From positions 1 through 53,904 of the forward strand of contig SFEP01000006.1 of assembly GCA_004557185.1 (NCBI GenBank): a stretch of 53,904 nt of DNA, read 5' to 3'. Of the stretch, positions 42,077 to 51,942 are shown piece after piece (within the stretch, counting starts at the first letter, position 1; every line of letters begins with the position of its first letter). Position numbers and translations under genes: made by a program. The stretch comes from Bacteroidales bacterium. GTDB taxonomy: Bacteria; Bacteroidota; Bacteroidia; Bacteroidales; Bacteroidaceae. Under the pieces are notes generated by a model. That model did no database searches. It was not told where the DNA came from and was given only the letters and a program-made list of their open reading frames with translations.

Positions 42077-42499
42077 TCAGGGAGCAGGTGGGAGCAGGGC
42101 GAGGGCGGCATTTTCAGCCTCCTCCATCAATGCGCGCTCGCCGGGACCCTTGTCGTTGATGCCGCACAGATGCAGAATGCCGTGGATGATGACGCGGTGC
42201 AGCTCCTCGTGGTAGGATTTGCCAAAGAGTTCGGCATTGGAGCGCACGGTGTCGAGACTGATGAAGAGGTCGCCGCTGATGCGGTTGCCCTCGCAGTAGT
42301 CGAAGGTGATGATGTCGGTGTAATAGTCGTGTTGCAGATACTGCTGGTTGACCTCAAGAATTTTGCTGTCGTTGCAGAAGATGTAGGCCACGTCGCCCAC
42401 GCGCTTGCCGTAGGTGGCGGCCACCTGCTTGACCCAGTCCGTGGTGAGGCGGCGCGAGATGGCAGGCATGTCGATGTCGATGTGGTGGTAGGTAATCAT
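42077..42499 (-). CDS. ybeY: rRNA maturation endoribonuclease YbeY
   Basis: A 140-residue metal-dependent endoribonuclease involved in 16S rRNA 3' maturation and ribosome quality control. The metal motif is HGILHLCGINDKG; the first two histidines match the family, but the third ligand position holds aspartate where E. coli has histidine, followed by KGPGERALM. This variant appears to be normal in Bacteroidota. Length is near the usual 150. It lies 28 bp after ruvB, on the same strand. Confidence 0.9.
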   Translation of the reverse strand: MITYHHIDIDMPAISRRLTTDWVKQVAATYGKRVGDVAYIFCNDSKILEVNQQYLQHDYYTDIITFDYCEGNRISGDLFISLDTVRSNAELFGKSYHEELHRVIIHGILHLCGINDKGPGERALMEEAENAALALLPPAP

Positions 42500-42527
42500 G
42501 CGTAGGGGGTGTGTAAGGTGGTGTCAT

Positions 42528-43574
42528 TCACTGGTCCCACAGGCTGCGCTCGCCGGGTGAGGGGGCGTACATGCTGCGGCCGAGGTGCTTGTAGGCCAGT
42601 TCGGTGACCTCGCGGCCTCGGGGTGTGCGGCGTATGAAGCCCTCCTTGATGAGGAATGGCTCGTACACTTCCTCGACGGTGCCGGCGTCCTCGCCCACCG
42701 CGGTGGCGATGGTGGTGATGCCTACGGGGCCGCCCTTGAACTTGTCGATGATGGTGAGCAGGATTTTGTTGTCAATCTCGTCGAGGCCGTACTTGTCGAT
42801 GTTGAGCGCTTCGAGGGCGTAGCGGGCAATGGCCATGTCGATGCGGCCCGTGCCCTTGACCTGCGCAAAGTCGCGCACACGGCGCAGCAGGGCGTTGGCA
42901 ATGCGCGGCGTGCCACGTGAGCGGCCGGCAATCTCGGCTGCGGCCTGCGGCTCGATGGGCACACGCATGATGCTGGCTGAGCGCTCCACAATGTGGCAGA
43001 GCGTGGCGGCGTCGTAGTATTCGAGGTGGAGGTTGATGCCGAAGCGGGCACGCAGGGGGGCGGTGAGCAGACCGCTGCGCGTGGTGGCGCCGACAAGGGT
43101 GAAGGGGTTGAGGTCGATCTGGATGCTGCGGGCGGCAGGACCCTTGTCGATCATGATGTCGATGCGGTAGTCCTCCATGGCGGAGTAAAGGTATTCTTCG
43201 ACCACGGGGGTGAGACGGTGTATCTCGTCGATAAAGAGCACATCGTTAGGCTCCAGGCTGGTGAGCAGGCCGGCGAGGTCGCCAGGCTTGTCGAGCACGG
43301 GGCCCGAGGTGAGCTTGAAGCCCACGCCGAGTTCGTTGGCAATGATGTTGGAGAGGGTGGTTTTGCCCAGTCCCGGCGGCCCGTGGAGCAAGGTGTGGTC
43401 GAGCGGTTCGCCACGGTATTTGGCGGCCTCGACGAAGACGCGCAGGTTGTCGACCACCTTTTGCTGACCGCTGAAGTCGTTGAAGGCGAGGGGCCGGAGG
43501 GCGTTCTCGAAGTCGCGGTCGGTGGGGGCGGGCTGGCTCTGCTCGGCGCGTATGTCAAAAGTGTCGTCTGTCAT
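42528..43574 (-). CDS. ruvB: Holliday junction ATP-dependent DNA helicase RuvB
   Basis: A 348-residue AAA+ motor that drives branch migration with RuvA. Walker A GPPGLGKTTL at residues 65-74, Walker B VLFIDEIHRL near 112-121, sensor 1 VGATTRSGLL, and the arginine-containing GTPRIANALLRRVRDF. The C-terminal winged-helix DNA-binding domain is full (IRRTPRGREVTELAYKHLG). Length is normal. RuvA and RuvC are not in the window. Confidence 0.98.
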   Translation of the reverse strand: MTDDTFDIRAEQSQPAPTDRDFENALRPLAFNDFSGQQKVVDNLRVFVEAAKYRGEPLDHTLLHGPPGLGKTTLSNIIANELGVGFKLTSGPVLDKPGDLAGLLTSLEPNDVLFIDEIHRLTPVVEEYLYSAMEDYRIDIMIDKGPAARSIQIDLNPFTLVGATTRSGLLTAPLRARFGINLHLEYYDAATLCHIVERSASIMRVPIEPQAAAEIAGRSRGTPRIANALLRRVRDFAQVKGTGRIDMAIARYALEALNIDKYGLDEIDNKILLTIIDKFKGGPVGITTIATAVGEDAGTVEEVYEPFLIKEGFIRRTPRGREVTELAYKHLGRSMYAPSPGERSLWDQ

Positions 43575-43659
43575 ATATATATAAGGAGGGGCTGTTGGTT
43601 TCCACCCTGTAACGCGGGGGAAGGAGGTCGGGTTTCGCCCGTTTTCCGTTTTTTCTTAT

Positions 43660-44271
43660 TCAAGGGAATACTTTGAAGGCGTAGCCCTGCGAGAGGAGCC
43701 ACTCGATGGCCCGGGGCAGGGCGTAGAGGAGTTTGTCGTAACTCTTCAGGCTGTCGTGAAAGGTGATGATGCTGCCGGGACGGGCGTAGCGGCGCACGTT
43801 GAGCAGCACGTCGCGACCGTTGAGGCGGGTGGAGTAGTCGCGGGTGACGAGGTCCCACATGACAACGCGGTAACGCATGCGGACGGTGAAGAACTGCTCC
43901 CACTTCATCCAACCGTGGGGCGGGCGGAAGAGGTCGGTGTGCAGGTAGGCGTTGGCCTTCTCCACATTCTGCACATACGAGGTGATGCCGTGGCGCAGTC
44001 CGCCTATGTGGTTGTAGGTGTGGTTGCCGAGGCGGTGGCCGCGCGACCGCACCATTTCAAACTCTGCGGGGTGCTTGCGTATGTTGTCGCCCACCATGAA
44101 GAAGGTGGCCTTGATGCCGTAGCGGTCGAGCACGTCGAGCACCCAAGGTGTGACCTCGGGTATGGGGCCGTCGTCGAAGGTGAGGTAGACGGCCCGCTCG
44201 TGAGGGTCCATCCGCCACAGGGCGTGCGGATAGAGCCAGCGCAGGAAACGTGAAGGTTGCTCGATGAACAT
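43660..44271 (-). CDS. Polysaccharide deacetylase (CE4 family)
   Basis: A 203-residue NodB-type deacetylase that removes N- or O-acetyl groups from a glycan such as peptidoglycan or cell-wall sugar. Motif 1 is TFDDGPIPE at residues 31-39, with D33 and D34, and motif 2 is HTYNH at residues 84-88; further on lie RPPHGWMKWE and the IITFHDSLKSY motif. There is no signal peptide, only a short hydrophobic start. The frame is open 32 codons up, but MFIEQPSRFLRWLYPHALW is the typical Bacteroidota start. It lies between DUF2723 and ruvB on the same strand. Confidence 0.92.
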   Translation of the reverse strand: MFIEQPSRFLRWLYPHALWRMDPHERAVYLTFDDGPIPEVTPWVLDVLDRYGIKATFFMVGDNIRKHPAEFEMVRSRGHRLGNHTYNHIGGLRHGITSYVQNVEKANAYLHTDLFRPPHGWMKWEQFFTVRMRYRVVMWDLVTRDYSTRLNGRDVLLNVRRYARPGSIITFHDSLKSYDKLLYALPRAIEWLLSQGYAFKVFP

Positions 44272-44382
44272 GGTGGGGGGACAGGCGGGGCGGCCGACGG
44301 GCAGCAGCCCCAAATGGCATGCGCCGCGCAGCGTGGAAAGCGGACTTCCGCACACTGCGTGGCGCATGGGGTGAGGGTAGGG

Positions 44383-47300
44383 TCAGTTGCCGTAGCGACT
44401 CATCTGCTGCTGGTAAATTTCCATGCCTGCGGCAAAGGCTGGCGTGGTGTAGAGCTGCTGCAGACGGGCCTCGCGGGCTGCGTAGCGTTTCTTATCGGCC
44501 TGATGCAAGGTTTGCATGGCCTCGAGCGTACTGGTGACGAGGAAGTAGCAGGTGCGTGAGTAGGTGCTGACGCGGCTCTCGCCCAGCGAGTTGAGGTAGA
44601 TGAGGTACTGCAAGGTGTGGTCGAGCACTTGCTCTGCCATCTTGGCGGCCAGGGTGCTGTCGCCGGCCTCGTAGAGCAGCGAGGGCAGCTGCGAGTCGTC
44701 CTCGTTGATGGGGATGGTTGTGGGCGGCAGCACTTCAAGACACTTGTGCAACGCCTTGAGTGCCTTGTCCTTTTTACCCTCGTAGAGCAGATGGTCGGCC
44801 AGCATATAGAACATGCGGCGATGGGTGTAGCACATGCGTGTCACCGTTTCGTCGAGGTAGATGCCCGGCTGGTTGACGTTGCCGTAGCGGAAGCGCTCCA
44901 TCATGTTGTGGTACATCTTCTCGGTGTCCATGGCGCTCATCGAACTGTTCTGGAACGGCGTGATGCGGTAGGCAAGGCCTTCGAGCTGCAAGTTGTTCTG
45001 CAAACCGGCGAAGTTGTCGGCACCGAGGGTGACGCTCATATACATGGGGCGGCGCCAGTTGGCGTGGGCCAGCATTTCGTAAATCATGACGTCCTGTCGG
45101 TAGAGGCCGCCCTGCTTGCGCTGGGCATCCTTCAGACTGATGACCATCTTTTCGGGAATGCTCTCCTCGCCGCCGGGCAGCATCATGCCGCTGGCCAGCA
45201 CGTCGGCCTTGTTGACGGTGAGCACGAGGGAGTCGGTGGGGAAATAGCCGCCCTCTTCCTTACGCACATAGTGGTCGAGAATGTAGGAGAGCTCGTAGGG
45301 GTCGACGGCGGGGTTCTCCTGCTTGAGGCGGTCGAGCTCCTCCTTGCCCTCGGGACGTATGGGATAGTAGGCGTGCTTGCCGTTGTCCACATAGTAGAGG
45401 CGGGGCCAGGTGATGGGCAGGGCGGGAGAGTCGTAGGCGGGGCGGCGCATCTGGTCGGTGTACCAGTCGGTTTGCAGGTAACTGAGGTTGCAAACGCGGG
45501 CGTCGGTGCGGTTGCCCTCCACCTCCTGGTTGTACCAAAGCGGGAAGGTGTCGTTGTCGCCGTTGGTGAAGATGATGGGATTGCCCTTTTCAGGCAGCGT
45601 GTTGAGGTAGTTCAAACCAAAGTCGCGGCAGGCGTAACGTCCAGAGCGGTCGTGGTCGTCCCACGTCTGGCTGACCATTTGCAGCGGGATGGCGATGCCT
45701 ATGAGTGAGGCCAGGATGGCGGCCACGGGCTGGCGGCCCTTGAAGAGTTTGGCCAAGCCCTCGGCCACTGCGGCCACGCCCAAACCAATCCAGATGGCGA
45801 AGGCGTAGAACGAGCCAGCATAGGCATAGTCACGTTCACGCGGCTGACTCGGCGTTTGGTTGAGGTAAAGCACGATGGCCAAGCCCGTCATGAAGAAGAG
45901 GAAGAACACCACCCAGAACTGCCGCACGCCCTTTTCGCCGCGGTAGGCTTGCCAGAAGAGGCCCAGCAGGCCCAGCAGCAGGGGCAGGCAGTAGAAGACG
46001 TTGTGGCCTTTGTTTTCACGCAGCGACTTAGGCAACAGGCTCTGGTCGCCGTACATGGCATTGTCGATGAAGGAAATTCCCGTTATCCAGTTGCCGTGTT
46101 CAAGTTCGCCCATGCCCTGCACGTCGTTCTGACGGCCGGCAAAGTTCCACATGAAGTAGCGCCAGTACATGAAGTTGACCTGGTACGACAGGAAGAAGCG
46201 CAGGTTGTCCCACTGCGAGGGCATTTCGCCCGTCACTTCATAGCCGTCGTTGGTGGTGAAGGTGGTGGGACGCATGGTGATGTCGCCCATCCACTGGTGG
46301 TACTTGTCGGTGTGGGAGGCGCTCCACATTCGGGGGAAAAGCATGGTGAGTCCGCTGGGGAACTGCACGCCCGTCGTTTCCTCCACGTCTTCGTAGGAGT
46401 CGGCCTCGTCGGGCGTAGCCTTTTCCTTGCGGTGTGTGCGGTCGGTCTTCACATATTCGAAGGCATTTTCCTGGAAAGCCTGACGCTGCGAGCAGAAAGC
46501 CTCGCCCTTGAACAGGGGGTACGAGCCGTACTGCTCGCGGCTCATGTAGCTGCCCAACGTGAAGATGTCCTCGGGCGAGTTCTGGTCCATCGGCGTGTTC
46601 TGCGTAGAACGGATGACAATGATGGCATACGACGAGTAGCCTATCATGAGCATGAGCATGCACAGCAGCGAAGTGTTGAGGAAACGCTTGCGCAGCAGGT
46701 GCTGCTTGTCGGCGCGGGTCCAGCCCAGCAGCACGTAGAGCACGCCCAGCACAGCCAGTCCGCCAACGATGCTCAGGGCTCCGTGGCCCATGAAGGGAAC
46801 GCCCAGCAGCGCCACGCTCAGCACGTAGAGCACGTTGGTGCGGATGCGGTTCGTTTCCGTCGAACTCCAGATGGCCGAAAGCACTACGGCGATGAGCAGC
46901 AGCAGGTAGATGACCATGCCCGTGTTGAAGGGAAGACCGAGAATGTTGACAAAGAGCAACTCAAACCAGCCGCCCACCTTGACAATACCGGGCACCACGC
47001 CGTAGAGCACGGCGGCCACCAGTATCATCGACACCGTCAAGGCTATGAGTGAGCCCTTGAGGTTGGCCTGTGGGTTCTTTTTATAGTAATAAACCAGCGC
47101 AATGGCGGGCAAACACAGCAGGTTGAGCAGGTGCACGCCGATGGAAAGGCCGGTGAGGTAGAAGATGAGCACCAGGTAGCGGTCGCTGTGGGGCTCGTCG
47201 GCATGGTCCTCCCATTTCAGAATGAGCCAGAACACCAAGGCGGTGAACATTGACGAGTAGGCGTACACCTCGCCTTCGACGGCCGAATACCAGAACGTGT

Positions 47301-47703
47301 CGCTCCACGTGTAAGCCAGAGCGCCGGTCAGGCCGCAGGCCATAATCACCACGGTTTGCCACACGCTGCTCACCACGCCGTCATCGCACAGCAGTTTGCG
47401 AGCCAGGTGGGTGATGCTCCAGAAGAGGAACAGTATGCACGAAGCCGAGAGCAGTGCCGACATGATGTTCACGCAGCGGGCCACGTCCTCGGGGTTCGAG
47501 CAGAATTGGGTGAAGAAGTTGCCCGTGAGCATAAAGAACGGGGCGCCGGGCGGGTGACCCACCTCCAGTTTGTAGGCGGTGGTGATAAATTCCGGGCAGT
47601 CCCAGAAACTGGCTGTAGGCTCCACGGTGAGGCAGTAGGTCACCGCGGCCACCACAAAGGCCAGCCAGCCCATGAGGTTGTTAACCAGGGAGTAGTGTTT
47701 CAT
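44383..47703 (-). CDS. DUF2723 family polytopic membrane protein (GT-C-like)
   Basis: An 1106-residue inner-membrane protein. The N-terminal DUF2723 domain has the CLTVEPTASFWDCPEFITTA segment, with an acidic pair in the first periplasmic loop as in GT-C fold protein O-mannosyltransferases, followed by about 12 to 14 hydrophobic segments. The last 450 residues are soluble, periplasmic by prediction, with TPR-like helices near the end (KKDKALKALHKCLEVLPP). The family is near universal in Bacteroidota and suspected to glycosylate exported proteins; that is inference. A perfect promoter lies 134 nt upstream. The frame is open 41 codons up, but MKHYSLVNNLMGWLAF at 47703 is the natural start. Confidence 0.9.
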   Translation of the reverse strand: MKHYSLVNNLMGWLAFVVAAVTYCLTVEPTASFWDCPEFITTAYKLEVGHPPGAPFFMLTGNFFTQFCSNPEDVARCVNIMSALLSASCILFLFWSITHLARKLLCDDGVVSSVWQTVVIMACGLTGALAYTWSDTFWYSAVEGEVYAYSSMFTALVFWLILKWEDHADEPHSDRYLVLIFYLTGLSIGVHLLNLLCLPAIALVYYYKKNPQANLKGSLIALTVSMILVAAVLYGVVPGIVKVGGWFELLFVNILGLPFNTGMVIYLLLLIAVVLSAIWSSTETNRIRTNVLYVLSVALLGVPFMGHGALSIVGGLAVLGVLYVLLGWTRADKQHLLRKRFLNTSLLCMLMLMIGYSSYAIIVIRSTQNTPMDQNSPEDIFTLGSYMSREQYGSYPLFKGEAFCSQRQAFQENAFEYVKTDRTHRKEKATPDEADSYEDVEETTGVQFPSGLTMLFPRMWSASHTDKYHQWMGDITMRPTTFTTNDGYEVTGEMPSQWDNLRFFLSYQVNFMYWRYFMWNFAGRQNDVQGMGELEHGNWITGISFIDNAMYGDQSLLPKSLRENKGHNVFYCLPLLLGLLGLFWQAYRGEKGVRQFWVVFFLFFMTGLAIVLYLNQTPSQPRERDYAYAGSFYAFAIWIGLGVAAVAEGLAKLFKGRQPVAAILASLIGIAIPLQMVSQTWDDHDRSGRYACRDFGLNYLNTLPEKGNPIIFTNGDNDTFPLWYNQEVEGNRTDARVCNLSYLQTDWYTDQMRRPAYDSPALPITWPRLYYVDNGKHAYYPIRPEGKEELDRLKQENPAVDPYELSYILDHYVRKEEGGYFPTDSLVLTVNKADVLASGMMLPGGEESIPEKMVISLKDAQRKQGGLYRQDVMIYEMLAHANWRRPMYMSVTLGADNFAGLQNNLQLEGLAYRITPFQNSSMSAMDTEKMYHNMMERFRYGNVNQPGIYLDETVTRMCYTHRRMFYMLADHLLYEGKKDKALKALHKCLEVLPPTTIPINEDDSQLPSLLYEAGDSTLAAKMAEQVLDHTLQYLIYLNSLGESRVSTYSRTCYFLVTSTLEAMQTLHQADKKRYAAREARLQQLYTTPAFAAGMEIYQQQMSRYGN

Positions 47704-47836
47704 TGCTTTGTGTTGTGAAAAGCGTAAATATTGAGTGTATTCTTTCTTGTCAAACGGGCTTGTCGTGCACGCCCTGCCATCCTGTGGCTGAGCCTTGCAG
47801 CAGAAAAGAAAAGCCTGCGTAGGCACTAAAACGGGA

Positions 47837-47867
47837 CAAAGTTACAGCAAACCGCTTGACGGACAAA
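47837..47867 (-). promoter_or_regulatory. Bacteroidota-type promoter for the DUF2723 gene
   Basis: On the minus strand TTTG (47864-47867), a 19-nt spacer and TAACTTTG (47837-47844) match the consensus exactly. The leader would be about 125 nt. The rest of the 302-bp gap to the GH20 gene holds nothing recognised. Confidence 0.85.
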
Positions 47868-48005
47868 GCGCGACCTACGTTAAAAACATGCACGCCCCCA
47901 CTGCACAGCTTTGCACGAGTGTCTTGGGAAATGCGCTTTCCATGCGGGGAAAAAGCAAAAATGTGCCTTTTCATCGCGTAAACAGCCTTTTTTGCAGGCA
48001 GGGAG

Positions 48006-50327
48006 TTACTTTACAATGACCTCGTCCACGAATACGAACGCAGGGTGTCCCTTGCCGGGGTGCCAGTGAGGCATGGAGCGCAGCGTGAACCATTTCACCT
48101 TGACGTAGCGTGCCTTGACGGGGGCAAAGGTCAGGCTGTGGGGGTAAATGTCGTTCGCGCTGTGCTCGGTGAGAGCGGGATAGTCGGCGCGTGCTGCCAG
48201 TTTGAAGTCAGAGCCTTGGGTCGACGTGCTCACCTCGGCGGCGCAGGCATCAAAAATCCACGCCCCTTTCTCCACGCAAGTGTGGAAGGCCACTTCGCTC
48301 ACCTCGCGTTCCATCCCCAGGTCTATCACCACCTCAGGGTCGCAGTTCACCCATCCCAGCCATTTGCCGCTGCGGTAGTTCGTGTCGGGCGCCCATTCAC
48401 CGTCCGTCAGCGTCGGTGCGCCGCCAAAGCGGTAGTCGGCGTGCGGCTCGGGCCACACCTCCACGGGGCAGGCCGTGGCGGGGTTGAAATGCAGTGTGCG
48501 GCTCACGGCCTGGTCCATGCGGCCACCGCGCTCAGCGGCGGCGCACAGCGTAGCGTCGGTCTTGACAACGAAGGGCTTCGCATAGCGTGTCGAGGCCGTA
48601 GTGGGCGTTTCGCCGTGCAGTGTGTAGTAGATGGGCGCGTTGTCCGCCGTGCTGAGCGTGGCCACCAGGGTATGCTGCGCCGTGTCGGCTTCCACCTGCA
48701 TCTTGACCCGCAGCAAGGTGCGTGAATACGTGTAGCCCGCCATGCGGTAGTGGCGCATGAGGCGCAGCAATCTTGCGGTGAAATCGTCGAAATTCTTTTG
48801 CTGCGGCTCGCACCAGGCTATTTCGGCCAGAGCCGCCAGGCGTGGCAGTTCCATGTATTCCACGTGGCGGTAGTTCGTCACATATTCCGTCCACAAGTTG
48901 GCCTGCACTCCTTTTATATAGTGCTGCTGCTCGGGCGTCAGGCAGGCTGGCACGGGGTCGTAGGCATACACCGCCTCTACGGGTGTGAAGCCGCCTCCCG
49001 CCAGCGGTTCGGTGTCGGGCGTGTCGCTTTGGTAGTAGTCAAAATAGAGGTGCGTGCAGGGCGTCATGATCACGTCGTGTCCGGCGCGTGCCGCCTCAAT
49101 GCCTCCCCCTTCGCCGCGCCACGACATCACAGCAGCTCCCGGCGCCAGTCCGCCTTCCAGCGTCTCGTCCCAGCCTATGGCCTGCCGTCCCAGCCGTTGC
49201 AGCGTAGCCACCACGTGTTTGATGAAGAAGCTTTGCAAGCGTTCGCCCGCCGTGTGTCGTCCGTCGGCCTGCAGTCCCTCGGCGGCTATGCGTGCCTGGC
49301 ATCGGGGGCAGGCGTCCCACCGTTCTTTCGGGCACTCGTCGCCGCCAATGTGCACGTAGTGTGAGGGGAAGAGCCGCGTCACCTCCTCCAGCACCTTGTC
49401 AGCAAATTCCAGCACCTTGTCGTTTCCCGCGCAGAGCACTTCGGGAGTCACGCCCCACCGCGTCCACACCTCGTAGGGGCCGCCCGTGCAGCCCAGTTCG
49501 GGGTAAGCGGCCAGGGCGGCCTGCATGTGGCCCGGCATGTCAATTTCGGGAACAATCGTCACATACCGCTCGGCGGCATACTTCACCAGTTCGCGTATTT
49601 CCTTTTGCGTATAAAATCCGCCGTACGGCTTACCGTCGTACGCCTCCGTGTTGCGTCCCACCACCGTTTGTTTTCGTTGCGAGCCCACCGCAGTCAGCCG
49701 CGGGTATTTCTTGATTTCAATGCGCCAGCCCTGGTCGTCGGTCAAGTGCCAGTGAAAGCGGTTCAGCCCGTGCAGCGCCAGCATGTCGATGAAGCGGCGT
49801 ATCGAGTCGGCCGTTACGAAGTGCCGTGCCACGTCCAAGTGAGCGCCTCGGTAGCCAAAGCGTGGCGCGTCTTTTATCTCCGTGGCCGGAATGCCTATGC
49901 CCTGCGGCCCCGCCGTTCCTGTGGGCAATGCTTTGCGCAGGGTTTGCACGGCGTAGAAGAGGCCGGCTCCCGTAGCCCCCTCCATCCACACCACTTCGCT
50001 GTTGACGCGCAGCGAGTATTGCTCCTGCCCCCCGTCCTTGTGCAGGCAGGTCAGCCTGATGCAGTTGCGTTGTGCGGGCATCGTTGTCACCATGAGGTCC
50101 AAGCCCGTGGCCTGCTTCACATATTGCTTCAGGTGTTCGGCGCACCGCTTCCCGTCGGCGTCGCCCTTGGTGTAGACGATGAGGGTGCGGGCTGTGAGTT
50201 GAAAGGTGCCGCCGCCCGTCGAGCGTATCTCTCTGGGTAGCGGAACCGTGTGGAAGTTGGCATTCTGCGCTCCCGTGGGCAAAGCGGCGAGGAGGGCTAA
50301 AACTGCGATGAAAGCGTGTATTTTCAT
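48006..50327 (-). CDS. Secreted beta-N-acetylhexosaminidase (GH20)
   Basis: A 773-residue exo-hydrolase that releases terminal GlcNAc or GalNAc from glycans. Signal peptide HAFIAVLALLAALPTGAQ (residues 4-21). An N-terminal GH20b domain is followed by the barrel with FHWHLTDDQGWRIEI and the catalytic pair D330-E331 in HIGGDECPKE. Then comes a chitobiase-type C-terminal domain (APIYYTLHGETPTT) and a final coagulation factor 5/8 type C-like sugar-binding domain (VVIDLGMEREVSEVAFHT). The frame is open 66 codons up; the ATG at 50327 is the one with the signal peptide. No polysaccharide-utilisation partners are near, so it may act on free glycans or peptidoglycan. Confidence 0.92.
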   Translation of the reverse strand: MKIHAFIAVLALLAALPTGAQNANFHTVPLPREIRSTGGGTFQLTARTLIVYTKGDADGKRCAEHLKQYVKQATGLDLMVTTMPAQRNCIRLTCLHKDGGQEQYSLRVNSEVVWMEGATGAGLFYAVQTLRKALPTGTAGPQGIGIPATEIKDAPRFGYRGAHLDVARHFVTADSIRRFIDMLALHGLNRFHWHLTDDQGWRIEIKKYPRLTAVGSQRKQTVVGRNTEAYDGKPYGGFYTQKEIRELVKYAAERYVTIVPEIDMPGHMQAALAAYPELGCTGGPYEVWTRWGVTPEVLCAGNDKVLEFADKVLEEVTRLFPSHYVHIGGDECPKERWDACPRCQARIAAEGLQADGRHTAGERLQSFFIKHVVATLQRLGRQAIGWDETLEGGLAPGAAVMSWRGEGGGIEAARAGHDVIMTPCTHLYFDYYQSDTPDTEPLAGGGFTPVEAVYAYDPVPACLTPEQQHYIKGVQANLWTEYVTNYRHVEYMELPRLAALAEIAWCEPQQKNFDDFTARLLRLMRHYRMAGYTYSRTLLRVKMQVEADTAQHTLVATLSTADNAPIYYTLHGETPTTASTRYAKPFVVKTDATLCAAAERGGRMDQAVSRTLHFNPATACPVEVWPEPHADYRFGGAPTLTDGEWAPDTNYRSGKWLGWVNCDPEVVIDLGMEREVSEVAFHTCVEKGAWIFDACAAEVSTSTQGSDFKLAARADYPALTEHSANDIYPHSLTFAPVKARYVKVKWFTLRSMPHWHPGKGHPAFVFVDEVIVK

Positions 50328-50596
50328 GTCGGTTGTGAAATTTCGTAGGCCGCACGTGGTGCTTGGCGGGGTAAATTTACGCATTCTTTTCATACGTCGC
50401 CACCCGCGCTTCAGCCACTTTCGCATTCGAGCAGCGCACGGCCATGCCTGCTCCGTGGCTTTGAGCAGGTTGATTAAAGGTCTCAAAACCTTGTGATAAA
50501 CCGTGGAAAGCCGTAACTTTGCCACGCTTCAAGTGCAGCCAGCCCCCGCCAAGCCTTGCCGAGAGGTGGTAGTAAATGGCTGCGCACACATCCCTT

Positions 50597-50604
50597 TATC
50601 TTTG
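50597..50604 (+). promoter_or_regulatory. -7 box upstream of purD
   Basis: TATCTTTG matches the -7 consensus, 15 nt before the purD ATG. No TTTG is seen at the proper distance upstream. Confidence 0.45.
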
Positions 50605-50619
50605 CATTACATTCAGCTT

Positions 50620-51885
50620 ATGAAAATCTTACTCTTGGGCAGCGGCGGCCGCGAGCACGCTTTGGCCTGGAAAATCGCACAGAGTCCGCGCGTCGACCAA
50701 CTCTTCATCGCCCCCGGCAATGCCGGTACGGCGCAGGTGGGCACCAACCTCGACATCAAGGCCGACGACTTCGACGGCATCGCCCAGTTCGTCATCGACT
50801 ACGAGGTCGACATGGTCGTTGTTGGGCCTGAGGATCCGCTGGTCAAGGGCATCTACGACTACTTCCGCGGCCACGACCTCCTCAAGCACGTCCCCGTCAT
50901 CGGCCCCTCCAAGGCCGGCGCCGTGCTCGAGGGCTCCAAGGACTTTGCCAAAGGCTTCATGGCGCGCCACGGCATTCCCACTGCCGCCTACGCCACCTTC
51001 GACGGCACGCAGGTCGACGAGGGCTGCCAGTTCCTCGCCACCCTCCGCCCGCCCTACGTGCTCAAGGCCGACGGTCTTTGTGCCGGCAAGGGCGTGCTCA
51101 TTCTGCCCACCTTGCAGGAGGCTCAGCACGAACTGCGCGAAATGCTCGGCGGCATGTTCGGCAACGCTTCAAGCCGCGTCGTCATCGAGGAATTCTTGAG
51201 CGGCATTGAGTGCAGCGTCTTCGTGCTCACCGATGGCCAGCACTACTGCATCCTGCCCGAAGCCAAGGACTACAAGCGCATTGGCGAGGGCGACACCGGC
51301 CTCAATACAGGTGGCATGGGCTCCGTGTCGCCAGTACCCTTTGCCACCCCCGAGTGGATGGCCAAGGTCGAAAATCAAATCATACGCCCCACTGTCGAGG
51401 GGCTCGCGGCCGAGGGCATCGACTACAAGGGCTTCATCTTCTTCGGTCTCATCAACTGCGATGGCCAGCCCAAGGTGATTGAGTATAACTGCCGCATGGG
51501 CGACCCCGAAACCGAAACCGTCATGCTCCGCCTCAAGAGCGACCTTGTCGACCTCTTCGAGGGCGTAGCCTGCGGCGACCTCGACCGTCGCACCGTCACC
51601 TTCGACGAGCGTGCCGCCGTATGCGTCATGTGCGTCTCGGGCGGCTATCCCGGTGCCTACGACAAGGGCTACCCCATCACCCATTCCCAGGTCGAGGGCA
51701 GCGTCGTGTTCCATGCCGGCACGGCCATGAACGAGGGCCAGCTCGTCACCGCAGGCGGCCGCGTCATCGCCGTCAGCTCCTACGGCGCCACCAAGGAGGA
51801 GGCCCTCGCCCAGTCCATGAAGGGCGCTGCGCAAATACAGTTTGAAAAGAAATACTATCGCACCGACATCGGCCGCGACCTCTAA
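50620..51885 (+). CDS. purD: Phosphoribosylamine-glycine ligase
   Basis: A 421-residue ATP-grasp enzyme joining glycine to 5-phosphoribosylamine in purine synthesis. It opens with MKILLLGSGGREHALAW, the family signature, and contains IAPGNAGT, the ATP-grasp part (YVLKADGLCAGKGV, EFLSGIECSVFVLTD) and the metal site EYNCRMGDPETE near residue 290. The frame is open 39 codons up, but this ATG (50620) is universal in the family. The next gene begins 57 bp downstream on the same strand. Confidence 0.98.
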   Translation: MKILLLGSGGREHALAWKIAQSPRVDQLFIAPGNAGTAQVGTNLDIKADDFDGIAQFVIDYEVDMVVVGPEDPLVKGIYDYFRGHDLLKHVPVIGPSKAGAVLEGSKDFAKGFMARHGIPTAAYATFDGTQVDEGCQFLATLRPPYVLKADGLCAGKGVLILPTLQEAQHELREMLGGMFGNASSRVVIEEFLSGIECSVFVLTDGQHYCILPEAKDYKRIGEGDTGLNTGGMGSVSPVPFATPEWMAKVENQIIRPTVEGLAAEGIDYKGFIFFGLINCDGQPKVIEYNCRMGDPETETVMLRLKSDLVDLFEGVACGDLDRRTVTFDERAAVCVMCVSGGYPGAYDKGYPITHSQVEGSVVFHAGTAMNEGQLVTAGGRVIAVSSYGATKEEALAQSMKGAAQIQFEKKYYRTDIGRDL

Positions 51886-51942
51886 GCCCGCGTCGCGCCG
51901 CAGGACAAGCCTGCCAGCCATTGTCGTCACATAGCAAGCACT

